Shown: positions 41,735 through 50,466 of the stretch, in pieces | Layout: each line of letters begins with the position of its first letter | Numbering within the stretch: the first letter of the stretch is position 1 | NCBI RefSeq assembly: GCF_027158205.1 | Contig: NZ_JAPVLU010000047.1 | Coordinates: 1 to 64,000, forward strand | Direction of reading: 5' to 3' | Length of the DNA: 64,000 bases | From: Streptomyces sp. H39-S7 | GTDB taxonomy: Bacteria; Actinomycetota; Actinomycetes; Streptomycetales; Streptomycetaceae | Notes under the pieces: model-generated | What the model was told of the DNA's origin: nothing | The model's database searches: none | The model's input: only the letters and a program-made list of their open reading frames with translations | Program-made: the position numbers and the translations under genes

Positions 41735-42741
41735 CGACGGACACACTCGACGCGGCGGCCCCGGTGACGCGGCGGCCGCGGGCCGGCGGACGGCTGCACG
41801 GCCTGCTCTGGCTGGTCTGGCGGCAGAACCGGGTCGCGGTCTGGCTGGGCCTGGCCGTGGTGGTCCTCGGCACCGGCTGGCTGCTGACCGAGCACCTCGC
41901 CATCGCCGACGGGATGGACACGGCGCGGCGCGCCGGATGCGGCAAGCCGACGGAGTGGCGCAACCCGGGCTGCAACGAGCTGTGGAACGACGTCTACCTC
42001 CGCGCTCAGCGCTTCCCGAGCATCGTCCAGCCCGCGCTCGCGCTGCTCCCGCTGCTGATCGGCCTCTTCCTCGGCGCTCCGCTGCTGGCCCAGGAGTACG
42101 AGCACGGCACGCTCCGGCTGCTCTGGACCCAGTCCGTCTCGCGAAGCCGCTGGCTCGCCTTCCGGCTGGGCGGTGCCGGCCTGATCGTCCTGCTCGTGTC
42201 CGGGTCCCTGGCCGGAGCGGCCGGCTGGTTCTGGCTGACGGACGTGCACCGGGGCTTCTTCACGTACGCCCTGCCGTTCGCGGCGGTCACCTATCCGGTG
42301 ATCGGCCCGGTGGCGGTGGCCACGGCGCTGTTCGCGCTCGCCCTGGGCGCCGTGGCGGGGATGCTGCTGCGCCGCACGCTGCCGGCGATGGCGGCGACCG
42401 GAGGGGCCCTGGCGGCCGTCGAACTCGGTCTGTACGCCCTGCGCCCCCACCTGTATCCCCTCGTCCACACGACCCAGGTCGGCCGGAGCGGCAGAGACTT
42501 CTTCCACGTGCCGGAAGGGGCCTGGATGGTGTCGAACGGAACGGTGCTGCCGGACGGTTCGAAGGTCCCGTTCCCGTGCGGAAGCGACCTCGTGTGCCAG
42601 GCGTCCCGCACGTTCTACGGCGACTACCACCCGGTCTCGCACCTCCTGCCGATCCAGCTCATCGAGTCCGGGATCCTGCTGCTCGGCACGGCGGCCCTGG
42701 TGGCCTTCGCGTTCCACCGGTTGCGGCGCGCGGCCGTCTGA
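41731..42741 (+). CDS. ABC-2-type transporter permease
   Basis: The 336-residue protein has about six helices (VAVWLGLAVVVLGTGWLL, IVQPALALLPLLIGLFLGAP, LIVLLVSGSLAGAAGWFWLT and further ones) and the LLAQEYEHGTLRLLWTQSVS loop typical of ABC-2 permeases. Two cysteine-bearing extracellular loops are notable: between helices 1 and 2 (ARRAGCGKPTEWRNPGCNEL) and late in the protein (FPCGSDLVCQASRTFYGDYH), which may form disulfides. Together with the preceding ATPase it should export a compound or lipid. Substrate unknown. Confidence 0.82.
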   Translation: MTTDTLDAAAPVTRRPRAGGRLHGLLWLVWRQNRVAVWLGLAVVVLGTGWLLTEHLAIADGMDTARRAGCGKPTEWRNPGCNELWNDVYLRAQRFPSIVQPALALLPLLIGLFLGAPLLAQEYEHGTLRLLWTQSVSRSRWLAFRLGGAGLIVLLVSGSLAGAAGWFWLTDVHRGFFTYALPFAAVTYPVIGPVAVATALFALALGAVAGMLLRRTLPAMAATGGALAAVELGLYALRPHLYPLVHTTQVGRSGRDFFHVPEGAWMVSNGTVLPDGSKVPFPCGSDLVCQASRTFYGDYHPVSHLLPIQLIESGILLLGTAALVAFAFHRLRRAAV

Positions 42742-42792
42742 CGGTGCCGCCGCATGGCCCACTCCGGCGAGTGGTCGGGCCCCGGTCGCCCC

Positions 42793-42798
42793 TAGCGT
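42793..42798 (+). promoter_or_regulatory. -10 element of a likely leaderless transcript
   Basis: TAGCGT ends 6 bases before ATG 42805, the spacing expected when transcription starts at the A of the start codon. No Shine-Dalgarno is present. The -35 region is weak. Confidence 0.4.
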
Positions 42799-42804
42799 GG
42801 CGGT

Positions 42805-43863
42805 ATGGCAGACCAGCACGGTGCGCATGCCAGGCCGCGTTCGCTCTCGGAGCACTGGGGGGCGTTCAAGGTGTCGCCGTTCCTGCCCGCCGTGGTACTG
42901 GTCCTCATCCTGGGGGCGGCGGCCGGGCTCTTCGCGGGCTCCTACTGCTACGCCATGGCCAACCCCACTCCGCACCGGATCCCCACCGCCGTGACGGGGG
43001 AGTCGGACCAGGGCGAGGCGTTCGTGGCCGGGATGGAGAAGGCGCTCGGCGCCTCGCTCGCCGTGCAGCGTTACCCGACGTACGAGCGGGCGGTCGAGGC
43101 CGTCGACGACCAGCAGGCCTTCGCGATCATCGAGCTCGGTCCCTCCGCGGTGCGGCTCGACACCGCGGGGGCGGCCGGTGCGTCGGTCGCCCGGCTGCTG
43201 ACGACGGCCGCGCCGAAGGTCGGTGCCGCGCTGCACACCCCGGTCACGGTGCGGGACATCAAACCGCTGCAGCCCACCGACCCGCAGGGACTCGCGCTGT
43301 TCTACATCTCGCTGGCCGCGGTCATCATCGGCTTCGTCGGGGCGATCCAGCTGAGCGTGCACGCCAGGGCGCTCAACGCGGGGGAGCGGGTCGCCTTCAC
43401 GGTCGGGTACTCGCTCTTCGGCGGGTTCGTCATCTGCGCGGTGGTGGACTGGCTGCTCGGCGTGCTCGACCTGCCGTTCCCGCAGTCCTGGCTGATCCTG
43501 GCGCTGACGATGTTCACCTCGGGCATGGTCTTCACCATGTTCAACACGCTCTTCGGCCGCTGGGCGATGATCCCGACCTGGGGCCTGATGGTGCTCCTCG
43601 GCAACCCGTCGTCGGGCGGTGCGGTGTCCTGGCCGCTGCTGCCGTCGCCACTGGGCCGCATCGGCCGGTGGCTGCCGCCGGGCGCCTCGGTCAACGCGCA
43701 GCACAACGCCATCTACTTCGCGGGACACCAGTACCTCTTCCCCTACCTGGTGCTCGCCGCCTGGAGCCTGGTGGCCGTGACCGTCTTCCTCGTCTGGCGC
43801 CACCGCCACCCGGGCGGCCGGGAGCGCAACCCCGCACACGCCACGGCTCCGGCCGGCGCCTGA
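42805..43863 (+). CDS. YhgE/DUF3533-like integral membrane protein
   Basis: The 352-residue protein has one N-terminal helix (SPFLPAVVLVLILGAAAGLF), an extracytoplasmic domain of about 120 residues (SYCYAMANPTPHRIPTAVTG ... FAIIELGP) and then five to six helices ending WSLVAVTVFLVWRHRH. This layout is that of YhgE/Pip or DUF3533 ABC-2-like membrane proteins. The domain may bind substrate at the cell surface. It sits after the ABC exporter operon but is probably transcribed on its own. Function unknown. Confidence 0.7.
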   Translation: MADQHGAHARPRSLSEHWGAFKVSPFLPAVVLVLILGAAAGLFAGSYCYAMANPTPHRIPTAVTGESDQGEAFVAGMEKALGASLAVQRYPTYERAVEAVDDQQAFAIIELGPSAVRLDTAGAAGASVARLLTTAAPKVGAALHTPVTVRDIKPLQPTDPQGLALFYISLAAVIIGFVGAIQLSVHARALNAGERVAFTVGYSLFGGFVICAVVDWLLGVLDLPFPQSWLILALTMFTSGMVFTMFNTLFGRWAMIPTWGLMVLLGNPSSGGAVSWPLLPSPLGRIGRWLPPGASVNAQHNAIYFAGHQYLFPYLVLAAWSLVAVTVFLVWRHRHPGGRERNPAHATAPAGA

Positions 43864-43946
43864 GGGCTCGCGGGCCGTCGTAGATCCACTTGCCGTGCGG
43901 TCCGCCCGGGTGTGCCCTGGAAGGAGACAGCGGAAGGAGTTCCGTC

Positions 43947-44324
43947 ATGGCCACTGCCTCAGTGGTGCCGGCTCGGCACCACGGCTCGCTCGGAGTCGCC
44001 CTGCCCGTCACGCTGGGCGTGATCTACGGCGTCTGGGCGGCGTTCATCGCCCGCGAGAGCGGGCCGCTCACCGGTGGCGACATCGCGCTCGGCGTGGTAG
44101 CCGGCGCTGTCGTGGCCGCGCTGTGCTTCGTGCTCGGCAGGACGCAGATGGAGCTGCCGCGCGAGCTGCGCGCCGCGGCCTACGGGGTGCTGACGGGGGT
44201 GTCGGTGGGCTTCCTGCACAGCCTGACCGGCGAAAGCATCCTGCGGTGCGTCGGAATGGGCCTCTTCTTCGCGGCCGGGGCGGTCGCCGCCTCGTACTAC
44301 GTTTTCTATACGCACGAGTCCTGA
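43947..44324 (+). CDS. small four-helix membrane protein, unknown
   Basis: The 125-residue protein has four predicted helices (GVALPVTLGVIYGVWAAFIA, DIALGVVAGAVVAALCFVLG, AAAYGVLTGVSVGFLHSLTG, VGMGLFFAAGAVAASYYVFY). A strong GGAAGGAG site precedes ATG 43947. Its end overlaps the convergent response regulator by 19 bases. I do not recognise the family. Confidence 0.65.
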   Translation: MATASVVPARHHGSLGVALPVTLGVIYGVWAAFIARESGPLTGGDIALGVVAGAVVAALCFVLGRTQMELPRELRAAAYGVLTGVSVGFLHSLTGESILRCVGMGLFFAAGAVAASYYVFYTHES

Positions 44325-45001
44325 CCGGCGCCAGGCCCGGCGTCCGCCCCCGCGTCGTGCACGCAGCGCGCGACCTGGACCCGGTTGGAGACCTCCAGCT
44401 TGGCGAACACGCTCCCGACGTGGGTCTTGACGGTGGCCACACCCATGTAGAGCGACCGGGCGATCTCCGGGTTCGTCAGACCCTCACTCACCGCGATCGC
44501 CACCTCCCGCTCGCGGGCGGTCAGCCGGTCCAGCAGGGCGAGCGCCGCGTGCTGCCGTGACGTGTCGGGCGTCGTGGTGACGGCGGCGATCAGTCGGGTG
44601 GTCACGCTGGCGGACAGGCTCGGCTCCCCGCGGGCGACCCGCCGGACCGCGAGCACCAGCTCGGCCGGCGGGGTGTCCTTGAGCAGGAACCCCACGGCTC
44701 CGTGCCGCAGCGCCGTCAGGACCATCTCGTCGGTGTCGAACGTGGTCAGGATGACGATCCGGGTGCCGCTGCCCAGCTCCCGCAGTCTGCGGGTGGCGGC
44801 CAGCCCGTCCATCCGCGGCATCCGGATGTCCATCAGGACGACGTCGGGCAGCGCGCGGGCGACCGCGTCGAGCGCCTCCTGCCCGTCGGCGGCCTCCGCG
44901 ACCAGCTCCAGGTCCGGCGCTCCGCCCAGGATCATCCGCAGGCCGGCCCGCACCAGCGGGTCGTCGTCCACGATCAGCACCCTGATCCGCGCCGTGGTCA
45001 C
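44306..45001 (-). CDS. NarL/LuxR-family response regulator
   Basis: The 231-residue protein has a receiver domain with acidic pocket Asp12-Asp14, phosphoacceptor Asp58 in VLMDIRMPRMDG and Lys108 in FLLKDTP, then a LuxR helix-turn-helix (RLTAREREVAIAVSEGLTNP, EIARSLYMGVATVKTHVGSV). Phosphorylated by the kinase encoded just upstream, it should bind DNA as a dimer. GTG 45001 overlaps the kinase stop, so the two are coupled. The regulated genes are not evident; the neighbouring membrane proteins are candidates. Confidence 0.92.
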   Translation of the reverse strand: MTTARIRVLIVDDDPLVRAGLRMILGGAPDLELVAEAADGQEALDAVARALPDVVLMDIRMPRMDGLAATRRLRELGSGTRIVILTTFDTDEMVLTALRHGAVGFLLKDTPPAELVLAVRRVARGEPSLSASVTTRLIAAVTTTPDTSRQHAALALLDRLTAREREVAIAVSEGLTNPEIARSLYMGVATVKTHVGSVFAKLEVSNRVQVARCVHDAGADAGPGAGQDSCV

Positions 45002-46245
45002 GCCGGCCACGGGAGCCTCGCCCGGACGGCGAAGTGCCCGCCCTCCTCGACCCCGAAGCGCAGCGTCCCGCCCGCCAGCTCGGCGCGCTCGCCCAGGCCC
45101 GCGAGACCGACCCCGGCCGAGGTCAGCGGCGCACCGGCCGGGAGTCCGACCGGGTTGCGGACCTCGATGCGCAAGTGGTCCCCGGGTGCCCCCGCCAGCC
45201 GCACGGCGACCGCCGTACCCGGGGCGTGCTTGCGGGCGTTGGTGAGGGCTTCCTGCACGATCCGGAAGGACGTCAGTGACAGCGTCCCGGTGATGGCGGA
45301 CAGGTCGGGGCCGGTCCCCCCGGGCAGCCCCGAGGTGTCGAGCCGGACGACCGAGCCGGCCTCCCGGGCATCGGCCAGCAGCGCCGGCAGCTCGGCGAGC
45401 GTCGGCTGGGACCGCTCGGCGCCGGACGGCTGTCCGGACCGCAGCACGCCCAGCACCTGCCGCAGTTCGGCCAGCGCCAGCTGCGCGTTGGTCTGGATGG
45501 TCTGGGCGGTGGCCGCGGTCTCGGCCCGGCTGAGGTCCTCGCGAAAAGTCAGCGCCCCGGCGTGCAGGGCCACCAGGGAGATCCGGTGCGCCAGATCGTC
45601 GTGCATCTCCCGGGCGATGCGGGTCCGCTCGGCGTCGCGGGCCGCCTGCGCGGCCAGGGCCCGCTCCCGCTCGGCGGTCAGCGCCCGCTCCCGCAGCGAC
45701 GCGAGGAGTTCGCGCCGGGCGGCGGCGTAGTACCCGGTGGTGACGGCGGCCGCGAAGATCAGCAGGACCACCACGACGTTGCCCGCGACGGGGTAAGCGT
45801 GGCTGTCCACGGCGGGGGAGAGCCAGGGGCGGTACAGGCCGGCGGACACCACGGCGCCGGCCGCCGCGAGGGCCCCGACCAGGGCGATCCACCACCGCCG
45901 CCGGTAGGTCGCCATCGTGGCGACGGCCAGCGTCATCGCCCCCAGCCCGGCCACCGAGACAGGCGCCAACGCGACCAGCAGGCAGGCGACCGCCAGCGGG
46001 TACCGGCGCCGGAGCGGCAGCAGTCCCAGCGCCACCGCACCCAGCAGGAGATCCAGGAGGAGCGCGGCTCCCACGCGGTCCGTCCGCGCCGGGCTCAGCG
46101 GCTCGGAGTGCAGCACGGCGGCCTGCACGATCCAGGCGACGGCTCCGAGGCCCGCCGCGAGCAGGTAGCGCCGGACCGGCGCCCGGACTCCGGACGCCGA
46201 GGGCACCTTCGCCCGGTCCCGCGGCGGGGGCGGTGGTGTGGTCAT
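44998..46245 (-). CDS. HisKA_3-type sensor histidine kinase
   Basis: The 415-residue kinase has four to five helices in residues 28-175 with little extracytoplasmic sequence, then a coiled linker (ELLASLRERALTAERERALA) and the HisKA_3 dimerisation site AREMHDDLAHRISLVALHAG with His215. The HATPase domain has N box VQEALTNARKHA (Asn336) and a G box (AGVGLAGLGERAELAGGTLR). The lack of a sensor loop suggests intramembrane sensing, as in LiaS/DesK-like kinases that monitor the envelope. It pairs with the following NarL-type regulator. Confidence 0.9.
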   Translation of the reverse strand: MTTPPPPPRDRAKVPSASGVRAPVRRYLLAAGLGAVAWIVQAAVLHSEPLSPARTDRVGAALLLDLLLGAVALGLLPLRRRYPLAVACLLVALAPVSVAGLGAMTLAVATMATYRRRWWIALVGALAAAGAVVSAGLYRPWLSPAVDSHAYPVAGNVVVVLLIFAAAVTTGYYAAARRELLASLRERALTAERERALAAQAARDAERTRIAREMHDDLAHRISLVALHAGALTFREDLSRAETAATAQTIQTNAQLALAELRQVLGVLRSGQPSGAERSQPTLAELPALLADAREAGSVVRLDTSGLPGGTGPDLSAITGTLSLTSFRIVQEALTNARKHAPGTAVAVRLAGAPGDHLRIEVRNPVGLPAGAPLTSAGVGLAGLGERAELAGGTLRFGVEEGGHFAVRARLPWPA

Positions 46246-46409
46246 GGGCTCAGAGTAGGTGCCGTCCGGCGGTCCGCAGACCCCCCGAAGGGCTCGGTCG
46301 TCTCCACCCTGGGGTGGAGCTCCTTCCGCCCCGGAGGGGAGGTTTCCGGGGCGGGGGGCCCGCAGTGTTGCCCTCACCGAACACAGCCATGCGGACGAGG
46401 AGCGGGAAT

Positions 46410-47108
46410 ATGAGTACGCACAGACGGAGGGCCGCAGCGACCGGGATCCTGTTCATCCTGGCAGCGGTCACCTCCATCATCGGCCTTCTGCAGTACGCGC
46501 CGATCCTGGATCACACCGGGTACGTCGTCGAGGGGTCCGCGCAGGTGGGCAGGGTGGCATCGGGCGCGCTGCTGGAGCTGACGTGTGTCTTCTCCATCAT
46601 CGGCACCGCGATTCTCATGTTCCCCCTCCTGAGGAAGCGAAGTGAGACCGCGGCGCTCGGATACGTCTGCTTCCGCCTGCTCGAAGCCGCGATCATCGTC
46701 GTCGGAATCATCAGCCTGCTCTCGGTGATGACGCTCGGTCAGGAGTTCTCCCGGGCCCAGTCCCCCGACGCCGCCGCGTACCTGACCGCGAGCAGGCTGC
46801 TGGTGGCGCAGCACGACTGGTCGTTCCTGTTCGGGCCCAATCTGGCGCTGGGCCCGAGCACGTTGATGATGGGCTGGTTCCTGTACCGGTCCCGACTCGT
46901 TCCGCGCTGGATCGCGGCCCTGGGCATCGTCGGAGGGCCGCTGATCCTCGCCTCGGGCGTGCTGGTCCTGTTCGGTGTCTACGAGCAGATCTCCGTGTGG
47001 GGGACCGTGTGCGCGCTTCCGGTGTTCCTCTACGAGATGACCCTGGCGGTCTGGCTCGTTGCCAGGGGGTTCCGCCCCGCCGGGCCGGCTTCCCTGCCGG
47101 CCCGGTAG
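46410..47108 (+). CDS. DUF4386-family membrane protein
   Basis: The 232-residue protein has six helices of the DUF4386 type: RAAATGILFILAAVTSIIGL at the start, LELTCVFSIIGTAILMFPLL, LLEAAIIVVGIISLLSV, NLALGPSTLMMGWFLYRSRL followed by VPRWIAALGIVGGPLILASG. GAGGAG lies 8 bases before ATG 46410, preferred to an ATG at 46389. Members are usually near two-component systems or multidrug genes. Function unknown. The stop is one base from the convergent LacI-type stop. Confidence 0.78.
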   Translation: MSTHRRRAAATGILFILAAVTSIIGLLQYAPILDHTGYVVEGSAQVGRVASGALLELTCVFSIIGTAILMFPLLRKRSETAALGYVCFRLLEAAIIVVGIISLLSVMTLGQEFSRAQSPDAAAYLTASRLLVAQHDWSFLFGPNLALGPSTLMMGWFLYRSRLVPRWIAALGIVGGPLILASGVLVLFGVYEQISVWGTVCALPVFLYEMTLAVWLVARGFRPAGPASLPAR

Positions 47109-47109
47109 G

Positions 47110-48147
47110 TCAGTCGGCCCCGGTCACCGGCGTCTCGCCGGAGCCGCGGACGATGAAACGGGTCAGCAGGATCACCGAACGCGGTGCGGAGCGGTCGCCG
47201 TCGATCCTCGAGAACAGCAGGTTCGCCGCGGTGCTGCCGAGGGCCACCGGGTCCTGACTCACCACGGTCAGCGGTGGGCTGAGCCGTTCCGCGAGCGGGA
47301 AGTCGTCGAAGCCGACGAGCGCGATCCGTTCGAACAGGCCGCCCTCGGCCTGGCCGAGACCGTCCATGACGCCGATGGTGATCAGGTCGTTGCTGGTGAA
47401 CAGCGCGGTCGGCGGCCGGCGCAGGGCGCGCAGCTGCGCCAGCGCCGCGGCCGCGTCGGGCTGGGAGCGCAGTTCGTGCCGGACCAGTTCGGGATCCTCC
47501 GCCACGCCCCGGGCCGCCAGTGCCTCCTGATAGCCGGCGTAGCGCTCGCGCTGGGTCCAGATGCCGAACCGGTCGCCGAGGTAGGCGATCCGGGTGTGCC
47601 CGTGGTCCAGCAGGTGGGTGACGGCCCGGTTCGCCCCGTCGCGGTTGTCGACGGTGACGGTGTCGACCGCCAGGCCCTTGGCCGGGCGGTCGACACACAC
47701 GACCCGGGTGCCGCCCTCCATGGGCTGCTTGAGGAATCCGTGACTGCCGATGGTCGGCACGAGGATCAGGCCGTCGACCTGCCGGGCGCAGAACGCCGCC
47801 ACGACCTCCTGCTCCCTGCGCGGCTCGTCGTTGGTGCTGCCGACCAGGACCAGGTACCCGCGCCGGTGCGCCTCGTCCTCCACGGACCGGGCCATCAGGG
47901 CGTAGAACGGGTTCGCCAGATCGTCCACCACCAGTCCGATGGTGGACGTCCCCAGGTTCTTCGAGCGCAGGTTCCGGGCGTTGTCGTTGCGCTGGTAGCC
48001 CAGCTTCCGCACCGCCTGCTCGACTCGGGCCGTGGTGTCCGGGGACACGGCCGACTCGCCGGATATGACACGGGAGACCGTCATGGGGCTCACTCCCGCG
48101 GCGCGGGCCACGTCCTTCATCGTCGGGCGCTTCACGGGCCTCCTCAT
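47110..48147 (-). CDS. LacI-family regulator of the alpha-mannosidase/importer locus
   Basis: The 345-residue protein has the LacI HTH (TMKDVARAAGVSPMTVSRVI, residues 9-28) and hinge (RNDNARNLRS), then a sensor domain (TIGLVVDDLANPFYALMARS ... TALFTSNDLITIGVMDGL ... IALVGFDDFPLAERLSPPLT). It should repress the CUT2 importer and GH92 genes until a sugar binds. ATG 48147 is used because extra sequence to 48210 precedes the natural start. Its own promoter region carries GTAACGTT, the core shared with sites at 51256 and 51423, suggesting autoregulation. Confidence 0.88.
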   Translation of the reverse strand: MRRPVKRPTMKDVARAAGVSPMTVSRVISGESAVSPDTTARVEQAVRKLGYQRNDNARNLRSKNLGTSTIGLVVDDLANPFYALMARSVEDEAHRRGYLVLVGSTNDEPRREQEVVAAFCARQVDGLILVPTIGSHGFLKQPMEGGTRVVCVDRPAKGLAVDTVTVDNRDGANRAVTHLLDHGHTRIAYLGDRFGIWTQRERYAGYQEALAARGVAEDPELVRHELRSQPDAAAALAQLRALRRPPTALFTSNDLITIGVMDGLGQAEGGLFERIALVGFDDFPLAERLSPPLTVVSQDPVALGSTAANLLFSRIDGDRSAPRSVILLTRFIVRGSGETPVTGAD

Positions 48148-48242
48148 CGACGGGCCCCGGTGCGGTGCCGGACCCGTCGCGTGGTTGATGGCCGGCGGGA
48201 CCCTCCGCACTCCCCGCGTGCGGTCCGGGCACCGGCGGCGCC

Positions 48243-48250
48243 AACGTTAC
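48243..48250 (-). promoter_or_regulatory. GTAACGTT operator in front of the LacI-type gene
   Basis: Read on the minus strand, GGGTAACGTTGG lies about 95 bases before the regulator start. Its central AACGTT palindrome is identical to that in the two sites between the importer and GH92 genes. Confidence 0.5.
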
Positions 48251-48267
48251 CCACCCCTGCCGCCCGA

Positions 48268-48311
48268 GACGGGGGCGGGACCGGATGAGCAGCCCCGGCC
48301 CCGCCCCCGTC
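48268..48311 (-). terminator. terminator of the CUT2 importer operon
   Basis: GACGGGGGCGGG (48268-48279) and CCCGCCCCCGTC (48300-48311) form a perfect 12-bp stem just after the binding-protein stop at 48325 (minus strand), separating the importer operon from the downstream regulator gene. Confidence 0.65.
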
Positions 48312-48324
48312 CCCGGTCCGGCGG

Positions 48325-49302
48325 TCAGCAGGCGGACTTGTAGAAGTACTTGGTGATGCTCGGGTCGGTCATGTTCGCCTTGGTGATGGCGACCATGGGA
48401 GTGCCGATCTGGGCGGTCACCTTCTTGCCCTCGATGGCGGCCAGTGCCTGGTCGACGCCCTGGGTGCCGATGCCGGCCGGGTCCTGCGCGACCAGGACGT
48501 CCAGGGTGCCGTTCTTGAGCGCGGTGATCTCGTCGGGTTCGGCGTCGAACGCGGCGACCTTGACCTTGCCCTGCCTGCCGGCGGCCTGCAGTCCGGTGGA
48601 CACCCCCTGGGCGGTGTTGGTGTTGCCCGCGAAGACACCGCCGAGGTCGGGGTGCGCGGCGAGGGTCGCCTGGATCTGCGACGCGGCCGTGGCCGGCAGG
48701 TCGTTGTCGTACAGCACAGGGAGCAGCGTGATCGCGGGGTGGTTGCCCTGCATCTCCTCGGTGAAGCCCTTGATGCGGGCGTCGGTGGTGGAGACACCGG
48801 GCTTGACACTGATGACGATGGCCGAGCCCTTGTCGCCCATCAGTTGGGCCAGGGCCTTGGCCGCGGCCTTGCCGCCGGCCTCGTTGTCGGAGGAGATCCG
48901 CGAGACGCCCACCGAGGCCTCGGTGACCGAGGTGTCCACGAGCACGACCTTGGTGCCCGCGCTCTGGATCTGCTGGAGCGAGGGGGTCAGCGCCGTACTG
49001 TCCACCGGGGATATCAGCAGGCCGTCCGGGCGGGTGGCGGCGACGGAGTCGATGATCGGCCGCTGTACCGCGACGTCCCACTGCGCCGAACCGTTGATCT
49101 TGAGGTCGACGCCGACCTTCGCGGCCTCGGCCTGGGCGGCGCACGCCATCGTGATGTAGAAGGGGTCGCTCTTGACGCCGGTGATCAGTTGGAGGGTCTT
49201 CTTCCCGGAACCGGCTGACCCGCTGTCGTCGCTGCAGCCGGCGGTGGTGGCCAACACGGCCAGCACCGCGCAGCATCCGGCGAACTTCATGGCTCTGTGC
49301 AT
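48325..49302 (-). CDS. CUT2-type sugar ABC transporter, substrate-binding lipoprotein
   Basis: The 325-residue protein has a lipoprotein signal ending TTAGC, with Cys23 lipidated. The mature part is of the RbsB type (TLQLITGVKSDPFYITMACA, AAQAEAAKVGVDLKINGSAQ, PDGLLISPVDSTALTP). It would bind a monosaccharide outside the cell for the preceding permease. As the adjacent GH92 enzyme releases mannose, mannose or a related sugar is the likely ligand, which is inference. It is last in the ATPase-permease-binding protein operon. Confidence 0.88.
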   Translation of the reverse strand: MHRAMKFAGCCAVLAVLATTAGCSDDSGSAGSGKKTLQLITGVKSDPFYITMACAAQAEAAKVGVDLKINGSAQWDVAVQRPIIDSVAATRPDGLLISPVDSTALTPSLQQIQSAGTKVVLVDTSVTEASVGVSRISSDNEAGGKAAAKALAQLMGDKGSAIVISVKPGVSTTDARIKGFTEEMQGNHPAITLLPVLYDNDLPATAASQIQATLAAHPDLGGVFAGNTNTAQGVSTGLQAAGRQGKVKVAAFDAEPDEITALKNGTLDVLVAQDPAGIGTQGVDQALAAIEGKKVTAQIGTPMVAITKANMTDPSITKYFYKSAC

Positions 49303-49359
49303 GGCGGAGATCCTTCTGTGAGGGTTCGGCCCGAGCGGGGGGTTGCGTTCGGCGCGCGG

Positions 49360-50466
49360 TCAGCCGCGGTCGCGGCTGCGCCTGCGGAACTGGTCGAGGT
49401 AGACGGCGAGGACCAGGACCACGCCGATGGCGACGTCCTGCCAGTACTGCTGGACGCCGATGATGATCAGGCCGGTGGTCAGGACCGCCGGGATGAAGAC
49501 CCCGATCACCGTGCCGAGTACCGATCCGCGGCCGCCGAAGAGGCTGGCGCCGCCGAGCACCACCGCGGTGATGACCTTGAGGTTGTCGGTGGAGTGGCCG
49601 GCGATGGACGTGGTGCCGAAGTAGGCCAGCCACATCACACTGCCGAGTCCCGCCAGCAGTCCGGCCAGCGCGTAGACCAGGATGAGATGGCGGTCCACCG
49701 CGATGCCCACCCGGCGCGCGCCCTCCGCGTTGGAGCCGATCGCGTAGGTGTAGCGGCCGAACCGGGTGTAGGCGAGCACCAGGCCGAACACGACGGTGGT
49801 GCCGAACGCGATGACCACCAGCCAGGGGATCTGCCCGAAGAGCTTGCCGAACCCGATGGTGTGCTGCAGTTTGCCCGAGACGGCCCCGGTGAGGTCCTGC
49901 CCGCCGGTGATGATCTGGGCGAGGCCCAGGGCCGCGCCGAAGCCGCCGAGTGTGACGATCAGCGGGGGCACCTTGGCCTTGGCCACCAGCAGCCCCTGCA
50001 CCGCGCCCCACACCAGTCCGGTGGCCAGGGCTATCAGCGCGCTGACGGTGATGGTGCCCCAGCCCGACGCGGCGCCACCGTGGTGCACGGTGTACTCGCC
50101 GGACAGCACGGCCGCCAGGACGAGCACCGAGCCGACGGACAGGTCGATCCCGGCCACGATGATGACGAAGGTCATGCCGACGCCGAGCACCAGGTAGATC
50201 GCGGCGTTGGTGGCTATCTGGGTGATGTCGTACGGGGTGAGGAAGGTGTTCGGCGCGGCGATGGTGAAGAAGGCGACCAGGAGCACGAGGACGCCGAACG
50301 TCCAGGCCTCGTTGACCGCCGCGAGGCGCTGGGCCCACCCCGGTACGGTGATCCGCTTCCGCGCGGGCGCGTTGTCCGGAGCGGTTACCGGGTCCGCGGC
50401 CGCCGTCTTCTCCAGCCGCGGCCCGTCTGATTCCGTCATGTTCCGTCCCGACATCTCCGGCTTCAC
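49360..50466 (-). CDS. CUT2-type sugar ABC transporter permease (RbsC/XylH-like)
   Basis: The 368-residue permease has ten or so helices. The RbsC signatures are present: GVGMTFVIIVAGIDLSVGSV, VPPLIVTLGGFGAALGLAQI, YAIGSNAEGARRVGIAVDRH and VVLGGASLFGGRGSVLGTVI. It starts at GTG 50466, overlapping the ATPase stop, and precedes the binding-protein gene. It moves the captured sugar across the membrane. Confidence 0.9.
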   Translation of the reverse strand: MKPEMSGRNMTESDGPRLEKTAAADPVTAPDNAPARKRITVPGWAQRLAAVNEAWTFGVLVLLVAFFTIAAPNTFLTPYDITQIATNAAIYLVLGVGMTFVIIVAGIDLSVGSVLVLAAVLSGEYTVHHGGAASGWGTITVSALIALATGLVWGAVQGLLVAKAKVPPLIVTLGGFGAALGLAQIITGGQDLTGAVSGKLQHTIGFGKLFGQIPWLVVIAFGTTVVFGLVLAYTRFGRYTYAIGSNAEGARRVGIAVDRHLILVYALAGLLAGLGSVMWLAYFGTTSIAGHSTDNLKVITAVVLGGASLFGGRGSVLGTVIGVFIPAVLTTGLIIIGVQQYWQDVAIGVVLVLAVYLDQFRRRSRDRG

